A stretch of 27,327 nucleotides of DNA from Cladochytrium replicatum. Lineage: Eukaryota; Chytridiomycota; Chytridiomycetes; Cladochytriales; Cladochytriaceae. The position numbers and the translations under genes are program-made. The notes beneath the pieces are model-generated. The model worked only from the letters and a program-made list of their open reading frames with translations, was not told where the DNA came from and made no database searches. The stretch lies in contig JAHLKD010000167.1 of the NCBI GenBank assembly GCA_025526935.1, forward strand, positions 1 to 27,327, in the 5' to 3' direction. Positions 1-10,300 of this stretch are shown piece after piece; the stretch's first letter is position 1; each line of letters begins with the position of its first letter.

Positions 1-690
1 ATGATTGGCAATTGTGAAAGAACATTAACGAGTATACGATAGACAGTTTACGAAATTAAAGATGATGGAGGAAAAATGGAAATCAATAGTTAATGATGAA
101 CAATGAACAATTAACATAGGAAGGTGAACAATTCATAGATTACAATAGACAATCAAAATCGTACAAAATAATGATTGGCAATTGAGAAGGAACATTAAGG
201 AGTATATGATAGGCAGTTTACGAAATTAAAGATAATGGAGGAAGAATAGAAGTCAATAGTTAATGATGAACAATGAACAATTAACATAGGAAGATGAACA
301 ATTCATAGATTACTAGACGATTGAAATCGTACAAAATAATGATTGGCAATTGAGAAGGAACATTAAGGAGTATATGATAGGCAGTTTACGAAATTAAAGA
401 TAATGGAGGAAGAATAGAAGTCAATAGTTAATGATGAACAATGAACAATTAACATAGGAAGATGAACAATTCATAGATTACAATAGACGATTGAAATCGT
501 ACAAAATAATGATGGGCAATTGTGCAAGAACATTAAGGAGTATACGATAGAGGAGGAAGAATAGAAGTCAATAGTTAATGTTGATGGAGGAAAAATAGAA
601 ATCGATTGTTAATGATGAACAATGAACAATAAATAAAGGAACGTGAACAATTCATAGATTGCAATAGACAATTGAAATGTCACAAAATAA
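1..690. repeat. AT-rich satellite, four tandem units of about 170 bp
   Basis: Four consecutive units begin at about 1, 171, 339 and 509, each opening with a form of ATGATTGGCAATTG (ATGATGGGCAATTG in the fourth). The units are 170, 168, 170 and about 182 bp. Each carries the same ordered blocks: AACATTAAGGAGTATA, a GGAGGAA(G/A)AATAGAA block, GATGAACAATGAACAAT and AATTCATAGATT. Units 2 and 3 are nearly identical. Unit 4 is rearranged, losing one block and gaining a second GGAGGAAAAATAGAA. A fifth unit decays near 691-705. No open frame or gene is seen. The array runs off the left edge, so its full size is unknown. Confidence 0.93.
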
Positions 691-844
691 TCAATGGCAA
701 TTAGGGCCAATTTTTTTGTTAACAATATTTATTTTGAACATACAATGCATAACAAAACACAAAACCAAATGGCCTCACAAGATGGTGATGGAGTGTGCGA
801 CTTATATGCCGAAATAGAAGCAAGAAACCTAAAAGTTTTGATCA

Positions 845-908
845 GCTCTATTAGCTCAATTGGAGCCGCTGTAAGCAAAAGGACGCAGGTTCGAACCCCT
901 GATAGAGC
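845..908 (+). pseudogene. Degenerate tRNA-like sequence (tRNA relic)
   Basis: A perfect 7-bp acceptor stem is visible (GCTCTAT at 845-851 pairs with ATAGAGC at 902-908). An A-box-like TAGCTCAATTGG and a B-box-like GGTTCGAACCC are also present. The whole is only 64 nt. The D-loop looks short by about three bases, the anticodon arm (around GCTGTAAGC) cannot fold into a 5-bp stem, and an extra C disturbs the T-arm. The GTA in the anticodon region suggests a tRNA-Tyr ancestor, but this is weak. It is probably a dead tRNA copy or the head of an old SINE rather than a working tRNA. Confidence 0.6.
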
Positions 909-1980
909 GATTAACTGTGATTAGTAATTGATTGCGATCAGTCGTGTGGCGGTTGTCGAGGTACGGACCTCGCAAATGCACGTGACCCTCAAAGTGGAAT
1001 CGTTGTGCATCTGTTTCAGCTTTCCAAACTTGGCACACCAATAGCGGTGCACATCCTCTATTAGCGTTGTAAGGAGTGCCAGAGGCGGACGGGTACGGTT
1101 GAGCCGGAAACCAACTCCAAAGTTTGCGAGGAACGGACCTCGAAAAAAGCCAAGCCACATGGCTCAGTGACGTGTTGGAACACATACGGGTGCAAGAGCA
1201 AGGACAGAAGAACAGCTACTCCACATTGAAACTGCTGTGTTTCCTCTACATTCACCCGAACCCAAATCAACTTCTACACTGTGCAGATGCAATCCATGTC
1301 AGACCCTATCCATCTTCCTCGGACATTGCGCCGTCTGAGTTGACTGAGTCTGAATTGGTTCGCGGTTCAGGCTAAATTGGTCCGTCTTTTAACGTACAGG
1401 AGGGAACTTCCGTGCCTTTACTTGAAAAAGATTGCCTACTTCGTGCCACATCCACCCATTGTCATGCAGCATACGCGATGAAGTCCCTTCTCTTCCTATA
1501 TCTACAAAATACGGAAAAGTTTACAGAGCTTGCTCGAATTTGCCGTGGTCTTTTTCAGCTTCAAGAAGATGTTACTCTGCTGTCCGAAACTTTCTCAGAT
1601 CATGGATGCCACTTTCTGGACTTCGCTGTTTGGAAATACCCTCGAGAAGCTGTGGTATGGACAGGGAGCGGGAGGTGGGATCCCCTATCTATAGCAGGAA
1701 GACCCTGTGGTCTGGCCTTGCCTCTGGTTTCCTGACAAGGATATCTCCCGTTGTGGCTGAGAAGCTTGTTATCGCGGTGAAAGGTTGGTGGAGACTTTGG
1801 ACAATCAAATACAAAGAATCAGTTCTCTACTCCAGCAGCATGCTCCTAGCCCACGAAATCAGAGGAGTCTCGCCCCTACAGCATCGCTGGGCCCATGAAA
1901 TGAAAAGACTTAGTGAAAAACCAGCTACAAGAGAGATTGAGGTAGCATGAATTACAGTTGAAGCCGAATAAATTGCATCT
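909..1980. other. Stretch without a supported gene
   Basis: Several open frames overlap here on both strands, the longest being 172 codons at 1432-1950 on the plus strand. None shows a domain I recognise, and two plus-strand frames compete over the same 300 bases. A short inverted repeat (CGAGGT ACGG ACCTCG, about 957-972) has a partial echo near 1126-1142. Decayed coding sequence is possible between 1400 and 1950, but I cannot name it. Confidence 0.4.
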
Positions 1981-2125
1981 GGAAGGTCCGTCCATGGTTA
2001 ATAAAAATGGGTTGGACGGTCCGTCCGCGCCTAATAAAAACGGGTTGGACAGTCCGTCCGTGGCTAATAAATACGAGGTGGACGGTCCGTCCGCATTTAA
2101 TAAATTCGCGTCGGACGGTCCGTCC
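1981..2125. repeat. 33-bp minisatellite with palindromic core, array 1
   Basis: Five 13-bp cores of the form GGACGGTCCGTCC start at 1981, 2014, 2047, 2080 and 2113, an exact 33-bp period. The core is an inverted repeat around a central T, and flanking bases lengthen the palindrome to 15-17 bp in some units. Spacers carry TAATAAA-type sequence and resemble one another. Because the period is a multiple of three, the minus strand reads as an 11-residue repeat starting GRTV over 62 codons (1952-2140). That reading frame is probably incidental. Confidence 0.93.
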
Positions 2126-2339
2126 GAATGTTATTAACATTCCGGCTTGGAATAACTGTTAGAATCTACGGCACCCAGTATTCCCATGTCGTCACCCACC
2201 ATAGTACTGACTGAGCCCTTCCGTGCTTAGATTCGCAGATCGGACGGGATGCGTTGTTTTCACGGAGGTATGGCCATAGCTGAAAGATTTTGAGCGCACA
2301 CGGAACCTGTAGTGACAACGCATCGGCGCTTGTCCGCCA

Positions 2340-3340
2340 GACTAAATGTAAATCAAAACCTTCAGCACGTGTTAAAGAATCAGTACATCCACCTCAAGGA
2401 GTGTTTCGACCACCGCAGCCACGTGTGCACGGTCTTTGAGCTCCTCAGCACCTCCATCTTGACGTTCTATAGGACAACAGGTTCAATCCGTTCCGGCAGT
2501 GGTAGATCCGGTCCATGGAGCACCAGATCGTCAATGCCGCGCAGTTCCTGCACAACGACCTGCGACTCGTTCACTCGGACCTCAAGCCCAAGAACCTGAT
2601 GCTCAAGAGCACACGCAGTACGCGGCAAGCTAGCGCATGCCTAGGAGGACACGGAAAGAGCTGCTGAGCACGTAGATCCGGCTCATTGATTTCGGGAGCG
2701 CGATCTTTGAGAGCGATTACCATAGTGGTGTGGTGAGCACGAGGCATTATCGTGCGCCGCAGATCATCCTCTGGATGAGGTGGTTGTTCCCTTGCGACAT
2801 TGTAAGTTGCGTTGCACCAGATGTGTTGCGTTGTGTGCATGCAATTGATGACTGTTTTGATTTGTAAGCTTTTTGACAGTGGTCGATCGATCAGGTGCAT
2901 TCTCGTGGAGTTCTTCACCGGCAACGCACTGTTCCAAACCCATGACAAATAAGCGATGATACATGAACTCATTATGCCCGTTCTTGTAGTTGAATTACTT
3001 ACTGTGTTGCTTCGACCTCCCTTCCAGCTTGAAGCATCTCGCGATGATAGACGCAGTGCTCGGTCCCTTCCTGCGGCACATGGTCACCCGAGTACGACCA
3101 CTGCAAGGACTCGAAATTCTTCCACGATGCCAAGCCCACTACCCTTACGCAAGCGCCGGAAAGTCCTCCAAACGCTTCGTGAGGAACATGAAACCCCTCC
3201 ACCAGCTGATCCCGCCCGTCGACGAGATGTCCAAGATCTTCCTGCACCTCGCACGGATCCTGTTGTGTGACCCTGCAATGCGGATCACACCCAAGGAGGC
3301 CCTTGCGCATCCGTATTTCAAGGTTGCGATTCTGGGCGAT
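2340..3340 (+). pseudogene. Decayed CLK/LAMMER-family protein kinase
   Basis: Pieces of one kinase appear in order but in different frames. They are HVCTVFELL (about 2420-2450), IVNAAQFLHNDLRLVHSDLKPKN (catalytic HxDLKPxN at 2572-2595), [27 protein letters not shown] (DFG at 2688-2696, then the activation segment), then W-S-I and CILVEFFTGNALFQTHD (about 2880-2947), LKHLAMIDAVLGP (3029-3070) and a C-lobe ending RITPKEALAHPYFK (about 3280-3321). The VFELL and STRHYRAP wording and the HLAMI-AVLGP block point to the CLK/Kns1/Lkh1 family. Damage: an in-frame TAG at 2503-2505, a small indel near 2890, and a lost splice donor after QTHD (ATAAGC in place of GT). One intron (2802-2879) still has GTAAGT and ACAG ends. 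The N-terminal part is missing. Confidence 0.85.
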
Positions 3341-3394
3341 GCGGTTGGTGTTTTTGTTGAGGTTGGTGGGGTCGCAGTAGAATAAGTTGCATTT

Positions 3395-3557
3395 GGACGG
3401 TCCGTCCGTAGCTAATAAATTGGGTTGGACGGTCTGTCCGCATTTAATAAACTCGCGTCGGACGGTCCGTCCGAATGTTATTAACATTCGGCTTGGAATA
3501 ACTGTTAGGGCCGGACGGTCCGTCCGTGGTTAATAAATCACGTGGGACAGTCTGTCT
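3395..3557. repeat. 33-bp minisatellite with palindromic core, array 2
   Basis: Five cores start at about 3395, 3427, 3460, 3513 and 3545. The first three are spaced 32-33 bp apart, a longer gap follows, and the last one is degenerate (GGACAGTCTGTCT). The segment 3451-3507 almost repeats 2104-2161 of array 1, including the following GAATGTTATTAACATTC and GGCTTGGAATAACTGTTAG. Both arrays have the same orientation and flank the kinase relic. Confidence 0.92.
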
Positions 3558-3953
3558 GAATCTGGCTTGAAATGAATGTTAGGTCCAGAAACTTGGAGAC
3601 GACGTCGTCTCCTTTGTGAACGTCCTCCCTCAGATTTTCCATCATCCTTACGGTGAGTACAATGCTGACACGCTCCACGCTGCAAAGGACCTGGCTACGT
3701 TGCCAGTGTGATCTGGAACATTGAAACGAGCAACTACAACACACTGTCCATTTTGGATTATTTGGCGCAACTGAAGAGTGGGCATAACGTATGCGTGAAT
3801 AAAGGCACACTTGGCCCTGGAGCGCCATCGCGCTGGAACACTCATTCCCTGCGTCCATTGTGCAACTACATGCTACAGCTGATCCCGATTCTGTATTCGG
3901 CTGGTTACAAGGTGGTTGGTAACTAACCCTGTGTCAGAGATAATCCAAACCTG
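3558..3953. other. Possible decayed coding fragment, unidentified
   Basis: One plus-strand frame at about 3581-3652 reads like coding sequence (KLGDDVVSFVNVLPQIFHHPYG) and ends at a good donor, GGTGAGTAC. A second open piece runs from 3708 to 3926. I recognise neither, and no clean gene joins them. Given the broken kinase next door, this may be another relic. Confidence 0.3.
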
Positions 3954-4140
3954 CCTTGATCGCACTTCCTTCAGTTTCTATTACTTTAAAATACCTTGAT
4001 CGCATGTCCTTCAATTTCGATTATTACTTTTGAATACATTGATCGCACTCCTTCGATTTCTATTACTTGTGCATACCTTGATCGAACTTCTTTCGATTTC
4101 TATTTACTTTGATCGCATCCTCAAATTTCTATTTCCTCCA
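3954..4140. repeat. Degenerate tandem repeat, 31-44 bp units
   Basis: Five imperfect units, each opening with a form of CCTTGATCGCA and containing (C/T)TTCGATTTCTATTA, start near 3954, 3993, 4037, 4076 and 4107. Unit length varies because of small indels in the T-rich part. Confidence 0.85.
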
Positions 4141-5022
4141 TTCGAACTTTTGAATAAACTGCTGTTTTCTTTTGTCGTTTTCTTTTGCCTTAGTTAGCAA
4201 GGGTTTGTTGGTCTTTTGGTTTCATTTAAAGAGTCGGTCTGCTATTCCTCATATCAAAACACTCTTAAGTGTCGCTGTGGACGCAACCTCACTTTTGTTT
4301 TGTTTTTATATTCGTTTCTGTACCTGATACTGGCTGATATTAGCTAGTACTGACCAACATTGGCTTTTGTTCATTTGCGTTTGTTTGCTTCGTCAATGCT
4401 TTTGGTCCTTGTTTGATGGCGTGAACATCGTAATGCTCAGTTTCGCGTTCCGCTCACTATGTTGGTATGTTGGAGCGATACCATTCTTCATTGACTCGTA
4501 CAAAGTGCCAGGAAATGGAAAAAAATATATATGAAAATGAGACCCAGCTTGGCAATAGAACACACTCACAAGAACGACAAAAGGAATTAAAAACAAAAAA
4601 ACCGCTTACGCAAATCCGTCTAAACCATAAACAACCAGGAATTGAAGAAACAAAGTACAAGAAAGTGAACGAGAATGCGGAATAAGCGACTGCAGTCCCG
4701 CTTGAGATTGAGCAAGAGAGGATGAAACATGTGAGAAAACACGTAAAGAAGAGAGTGGAAATGTACCAAATAAGAGAGTGGAAATGCCGAGGCAGAGCGA
4801 TTCGCTTTTCTTCAGCTGAATCCGCCACGACACAATAGAACGAGACTGAGTCCATGGGGAGAAAACGGAGGTAGCGCCCAAAAAGAGAAATAAAGAGGTC
4901 CGACATCCTGTTCCGTCATATTTTTTCAAACACCCAAAAAATACCCAGGTCCCCAAATTCCAAACCTTGCAGAGGAGTGCAAAACAAACAAAATGTGTGT
5001 TGTTGGCTTTGAGACCTCCAGC
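4141..5022. other. AT-rich intergenic stretch downstream of NoxR
   Basis: Open frames exist on both strands (for example 4457-4906 minus), but they have low-complexity composition and no recognisable motif. The right part should hold the 3' untranslated region and cleavage site of the minus-strand NoxR gene. I see no RNA gene or mobile element here. Confidence 0.45.
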
Positions 5023-7090
5023 TCAGTAGAAGTCATCTCCACGCTCCTTGACCCACAGTGCCAGTGTCCCAGTGACACCACTGACCACCATCTCAAGATC
5101 GTCGTCGTCAACGATGGTGACCAACCCAGCGTTCTCCCCTCCACCACCATCTGCCATATCCTCGTCTTTGAACTGCAAAAGAGGGGGGTTCTTGAGCTTT
5201 AGCTTGTCCATCACTCTGGTTGTGAGCACATCGAGAGACGTCAACGGCTTCTCGACGTACACGATTACCGCGTCGGTCTGCTTCGTGTGGATTTTGATCT
5301 TGAGCTGATAAGGAAACATCATAAGCTTTGGCTCGTTTCTCACAACCATAATCCTCACTAACCTTGTTGGCGTTGGTTCCAGCACGCCCGATCGTTCCGC
5401 CACTCATGCTCCCGTCGTCGCTTCTCATCGTGTCGTAGTTTCCGCGTCCCCCGCTTCCTCTTGCCGCCGGTGCGGGAGCAAGTGTTGGTGGGCCTCCAGA
5501 CCCGTTATTCCTTCCAAACCCGTTTGCGTTGCCACCTCCGCCACCGCCACCGCCACCGTTCCTGCCGGGCAATGAACTTTGTCTAGCCTGGACTCTCCTC
5601 GCCATGCTGTTGTTCCCATCCTGGATTCGCTCACCGGGTCGAACGCCCTCTCCTCCACCAGCCCTTCTCAACGTATTATTCTCACCGCCTCCACCATCAC
5701 CGCCTCTCCTCATCGTGTCGCCACCTGGCCGCCTAGGCATAGAGTCGTTCTTGTTGGGTAGAGGTGGCACGCGATCTCTCCCCCCGTCATCTCTTCCGTT
5801 GTTGATTCTGCTTTCGCTCTTGGACCGTGTCATCGGCGCCCTGTCCGAATCTCTTCCATCGTTCCCGACTGTATTGCTTCGACCTGGTTTCCGTACATCT
5901 GAGTCGTCCTTTGCTGGCCTAGCGACAGTGCCATTGCGGCCAAGAGTCTGACCAGAAACACCAGCCATTATGGCGGCACCTGTGAATCCGATAAAGTCAT
6001 CATCGTCCCTCGCAGCTACGACCTGGAGAAGATGTAAAACAATCGTTCAATAAAATACACCATTTCTCCAAACCTCCTTCTCTGTACATACCTTTGCTTC
6101 TTTGAGGAAATTCTTTTTTGTGAGGTTCTTGAGCTTGTCCTCGCGGACATGGAACAAGCCGTCGAAGGGAACAGTGAAGAGTGTGAGGGAGTCTGCTGCA
6201 GCGTTTCGTCCGCCTGAGCGTTCGATGACCGAGCGCTGTTCTGGAGTTCTGATTGTTCGCCTGGCTTCGGAGAGGTCCTGGTTGGCTTGGGAGTCGGCAT
6301 TGAGTTGTTGGAGGGACATGGCACGGTTAAAGAGGATTTCGCAGCGGTACAGCTGGTATTTGAGACCCATCTGAGTGTAGTCAATCGCATCGTTGTCAAG
6401 AAGAAGCTGATGGAGAGGGAAGGGGAGAGTAGGGGTCAGTTTGAGTCATGCGAACAATGGGCAGGTCATGACAACGACACATGGTGTGAACGGTCCCACC
6501 ATGCAATAATTGCTAAAAACAAGTAAGCGGCAGATTGGCACGACAGACACCGCAGTCCGTGTGACGGGACGGTGGGCACTCTCCTCCTGCTAATGCTCAC
6601 GTCCGACACTCAGAACGCGCGTTTTTCTATGTCATCGTGACTCAAACCCACACACACCAACACTTTTCTTCACACCATCTGAGAGAAGTAGACATACATC
6701 GAGAGCTTGAGAAAAGTCGTCGTAAGCCGAGTTGTAGTCGTCGAGGATAAAGTACGAGTAGGCACGTTGAAAGTATGCTACGGCGAGATAAGGATCCGCT
6801 CTGAGAGCTCTGGTGTAAATTTGGATCGCGCCATCGTGGTCGTCGAGGCGGGAATAAATCATTGCCATGTTGAAGAGAATGCGAGAGTAGTCACCGATTT
6901 CCTGTAAAAGTGGTGGAACAATGAAGAGATGGAAGTAGAAAAGCATGCGTTAGTGATTTTAAGCAGCAGTGGTAGTGATGGAGCAGCGGTGGTAATGTAC
7001 CCTAAAGTATTCGATAGCGGCGGTAAAGTCTTCCTTCTGGTAGGCATTGATGCCGTTAACCCAGGCCTGCAGCTCCTCCTTTGTTGACAT
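5023..7090 (-). CDS. noxR: NADPH oxidase regulatory subunit NoxR (p67phox-like)
   Basis: Five exons on the minus strand join in phase: 7090-7001, 6901-6698, 6406-6092, 6022-5363 and 5304-5023, giving 516 residues. NoxR activates the fungal NADPH oxidase together with Rac. Residues 1 to about 190 form the TPR region (ILFNMAMIYSRLDDHDGAIQIY, LAVAYFQRAYSYF, LGLK-like MGLKYQLYRCE). The KEAKVVAARDDDFIGFTG stretch (about 200-217) matches the p67phox activation segment. A Gly/Arg/Asn-rich linker (about 220-420) leads to a C-terminal PB1 domain with an acidic OPCA-type motif (FKDEDMAD, then VTIVDDDDLEMV). No SH3 domain is present, as usual in fungi. The start MSTKEELQAW fits the family. The frame is open upstream to an ATG at 7160-7162, but a CTAAC plus TTCTTCGCAG just upstream of the chosen start looks like the end of a 5'UTR intron. 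The intron at 6407-6697 (291 nt) is long for this window. The linker lacks recognisable structure. Confidence 0.93.
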
Positions 7091-7395
7091 AGCACCGATG
7101 GAGCGGGAGACAGGCTGCGAAGAAGCTTTGTTAGCGTTGTTGTTGTTCAGCAGCAGTCTCATTGCTAGGGATTCCTTACACTTCGAGAGGGTCCGTTTCA
7201 GTTGTTAAGGAGACGTTGAGTTTGGATGAGTGATGACACGTGACACCCCCTCACCAGTCACGTGTGCTGATCTCACAGTGTGGCGGTGCACGCGAACAAT
7301 TTATCAAATTCTCAACCCTAGCTAGCCCTAATAGTGGCAGTGGGGCAGGGGGCCGACGTTGTGACGCAAAGCACGCGAGACGGACACGGACAGCA
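7091..7395. promoter_or_regulatory. Divergent promoter region with two CACGTG boxes
   Basis: This 305-bp interval separates the NoxR start (minus) from the acyltransferase start (plus). Two CACGTG palindromes lie at 7237-7242 and 7259-7264, 22 bp apart, in the contexts GACACGTGAC and GTCACGTGTG. CACGTG is the classic site of bHLH factors (Cbf1/Pho4 type in fungi). Whether one or both genes respond to them is inference. Confidence 0.55.
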
Positions 7396-10300
7396 ATGCC
7401 AGGCAACACACACAAAAAGGTACCTGTTGTGGTAGTGCTATGCTATGTGTCCATTGCATGGCTGATCAACTTGCGTTTGCTTACAGGACAAGGACCCCGT
7501 TAAAGCGGCAGCGGCTGCACAGGAGGCTGCAGAGAAGAGAGGGAGGAAAATCAGGAGACATTTGCTTGGAAGGAAAGTGGCTCGCCCTGTCCTGCCAAAG
7601 AACGGTCTTTCCGTTGTAGAGCGGGTCTTTTATAAGACCCCTTACAACAGACCCCAGGTCGTCATCGCTGCTGCTCTCAAGCTTTACTTGCCCCCTGCTG
7701 TGCAACACTACTCCGTTGCAAGACTTGTCGACTTGGTCAGGGTCGTCGCTGCCTCGCACTACAGATTGTCCACTTATATCGACCCTAAAACTCTAACCCT
7801 ACACCACTTTGCCGACACGGCTGATAAATTGCCGGTCAAGTATAGAGTTGTTCAGAGGTAAGAATGTGTGAAAGGGATGGAGGAATCTCGCGGAGCGCTA
7901 CGATGGTTGATGGCTCTGGATAACATTGCGCTTTATTGATGATGTGATGTCAATGGAGCGTTGAGGATAGAGTTATGGGGAAAACGGCGCAAACCGCCAT
8001 AAAGTGGAAATGATGATCCATGAGAACGGCGTGAAGTGCCATGAATCCATTCACGAAAACTTTTATGGTGTTGATGACGGTGGGTGACGGCGGTGGTCAT
8101 GACGATGGTCGTGACAGTGAGGGCAGTGATGTTAATGAACGGCTCGCCTCGCTAGTGTTATTGGAGCTGCAAGGTCTGATCGGTTTTTCTTAATGGTTAG
8201 AACGTCGGATTCGCAGTACAACGAAGTGTTCCAGGAAGAGCTCAACACCAACTTTGATGTGCAGGACACTCGCTTCGGACTCTGGCGCGTAGCCTTTGTA
8301 CTCCCACCTGGAACTCCAGCGGACACAGACCCAACAAAACCATCGCCCTTCCCCTCTTCATCAGTCAACAACACCATGATTGATCTCGCCGAAGAACCCT
8401 CTTCTTCATCTTCGAAACCAAAACACACCATCGATGGGATCTTCCCAATTACTGACGAACCAGTCCCTCTCTCTGAGCGAACCTCTCCAGCCCACAGTCC
8501 CTCCCGTCCGCACTATCTCGGCAGGCCCTCCCGCGATCTTATCGACGACTGGAGCGCACCACCCTCCGCGGACGCCCTCGCTGCTGCTGCTGCCCTGATT
8601 ATTGACGAAGAGGAGTCAGACTCCACTGCTCTGATTCGAGGCTCATCGGCCCCAGGTTCAGCCGCTCCAATCGCGGCTGGTCCCGCAACCTCTCGCCCAC
8701 ACTCCACTGAGCTCGCTTCAGCTCCCGGCCTCCCTGCTGCTCCTGCCCGTCGCGTTGCGCGCAGAAGCCCATCTTTGGGAATTCAGGGTCGCGCAGCCAC
8801 CTGGACCGTCCCATTCCAGAAATTGCAGAAGCGGCAGCAGTTCACCCGGAGCGGCACCCTCGACCCTCATCCTCACCCGCCTCCTTCTCTCCCACCACCT
8901 CAGGAAAAGGGTACCCCATTCGAAGTCATCTTTTCCTTCCACCACTCCCTTGGCGATGGCCTGTCTCTTTTTACATGGAGCAAATCGTTCTTCAAAACTT
9001 GCACTGCCGATGTCCTTAACGCTCCACAACTCGAGCTCAGCAAGATCCCGGTTGTCAAAGAGGAAGTCCCACTGCTTGATAATTTGGTCGATCCCAGCGT
9101 AGTGGAGGTTATTCCAGGTGGGGTCGAAACAAAAAGAAGTTCTCAATTTTTGTTTACTTTTGTTCCTGCAGTGGCTATTGGAATGCTGTTGGATTCGCTA
9201 AAGAAGGTGGGCGTCGACCAGTTCCGAGGTCGGGCGGACAAACGTAAACTCTACGCCGAATATGCGGAATCAAACTCGTCAGGCAATGGAGCTGACATGG
9301 CCAGAGCGGAATCCACATCTCCGTCCAACAATAGACCTGAGATAGTTGCACCATCAACAGAAGAAGAAGAAATCTTCGCCATTACTCTTAACCCCGCACC
9401 AGCTGTACCTGACTCGTCAACCCCAGATCCCCCACCAGCAACCTCGGGTCATTCTTCTGATGCTGCAACTGAAGCAAACAAAGCTGTCACTCCGGTAACC
9501 TTTAACGACTCTCCGTACGGCTACCAATCCAAGCTCTCGAAAACCAGAGTTCGATTCGTTACTCTTGATGAAGACGTCGTTACCGCGTTGCGAAAACGTT
9601 GTAAAGCAGAAAAGACGACCATTGCTGGTGCCCTTGTCGTTGCAGCTCTCTCTGGGGTCCGTTCCATCATGGAAACGCTCCCCGAGTACAAGAATCGTAC
9701 TCTCCCAGGGCGCCAAGGTTGGGTTGTCACGAACTCTGCACGTCACTTGCTCCCTCAATCCCGCCTTCTCTTCGGCGGTGATAAACAATCCGATCCCAGC
9801 ATTGACGTTTTTGGTGGCTACGCCGGCAGTGTCAACTCCATCACTAAGCTTGTCGACAGGCAAGACTTTTGGGAACGAGCGCGCTACGTCCGCTCCGGCA
9901 TCGCACGCTGCTTCCGCGTGAGTCTCCAGCGCCAAAAGCTGATGAACTACTGCTATCGCCACCCGAAGCTCTACAATTTCATCGAGCGCCATGCAAACCT
10001 CGAAGCCCACTCCCGCGCCTTCTCAATCGAACTGGCCAACCTCGGTGCATGGGACTATCCCCAAGGGTGCGTTTCCGCCGACCAAGTCTTCCCTCAATCC
10101 TCGTGGATGGACGAAGAGGGTCTCGTAGGTCTCCAGAACCGCGCCCACTGGCTCCGACTCGACAAGTTCTTTGGTGTCGTCAACTCATCATTCGATGGCG
10201 TGCGTGCGCTCTTCACCCTTGGTGTGATCACCCTTGGCGGCGCCATGAGTGTCGCTATCGGTTACGACTCGGACGCGGTGCACGAGGAAGACGCTGAGGT

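Noticed and set aside
1981-2125. CRISPR-like array of short palindromic repeats
   Set aside because: The cores repeat every 33 bp, but the spacers resemble each other, no cas genes are near, and the genome is eukaryotic.
4457-4956. Minus-strand frames of 149 and 116 codons downstream of NoxR
   Set aside because: They overlap each other, have Ser/Phe-rich AT-driven composition and no recognisable motif.
5529-5951. Plus-strand Pro-rich frame of 140 codons
   Set aside because: It is the antisense of the Gly/Arg-rich linker of NoxR.
7859-7861. Stop codon ending a separate small basic protein at 7396-7861
   Set aside because: The stop lies inside a perfect splice donor, and joining to the next exon restores an acyltransferase N-terminus.
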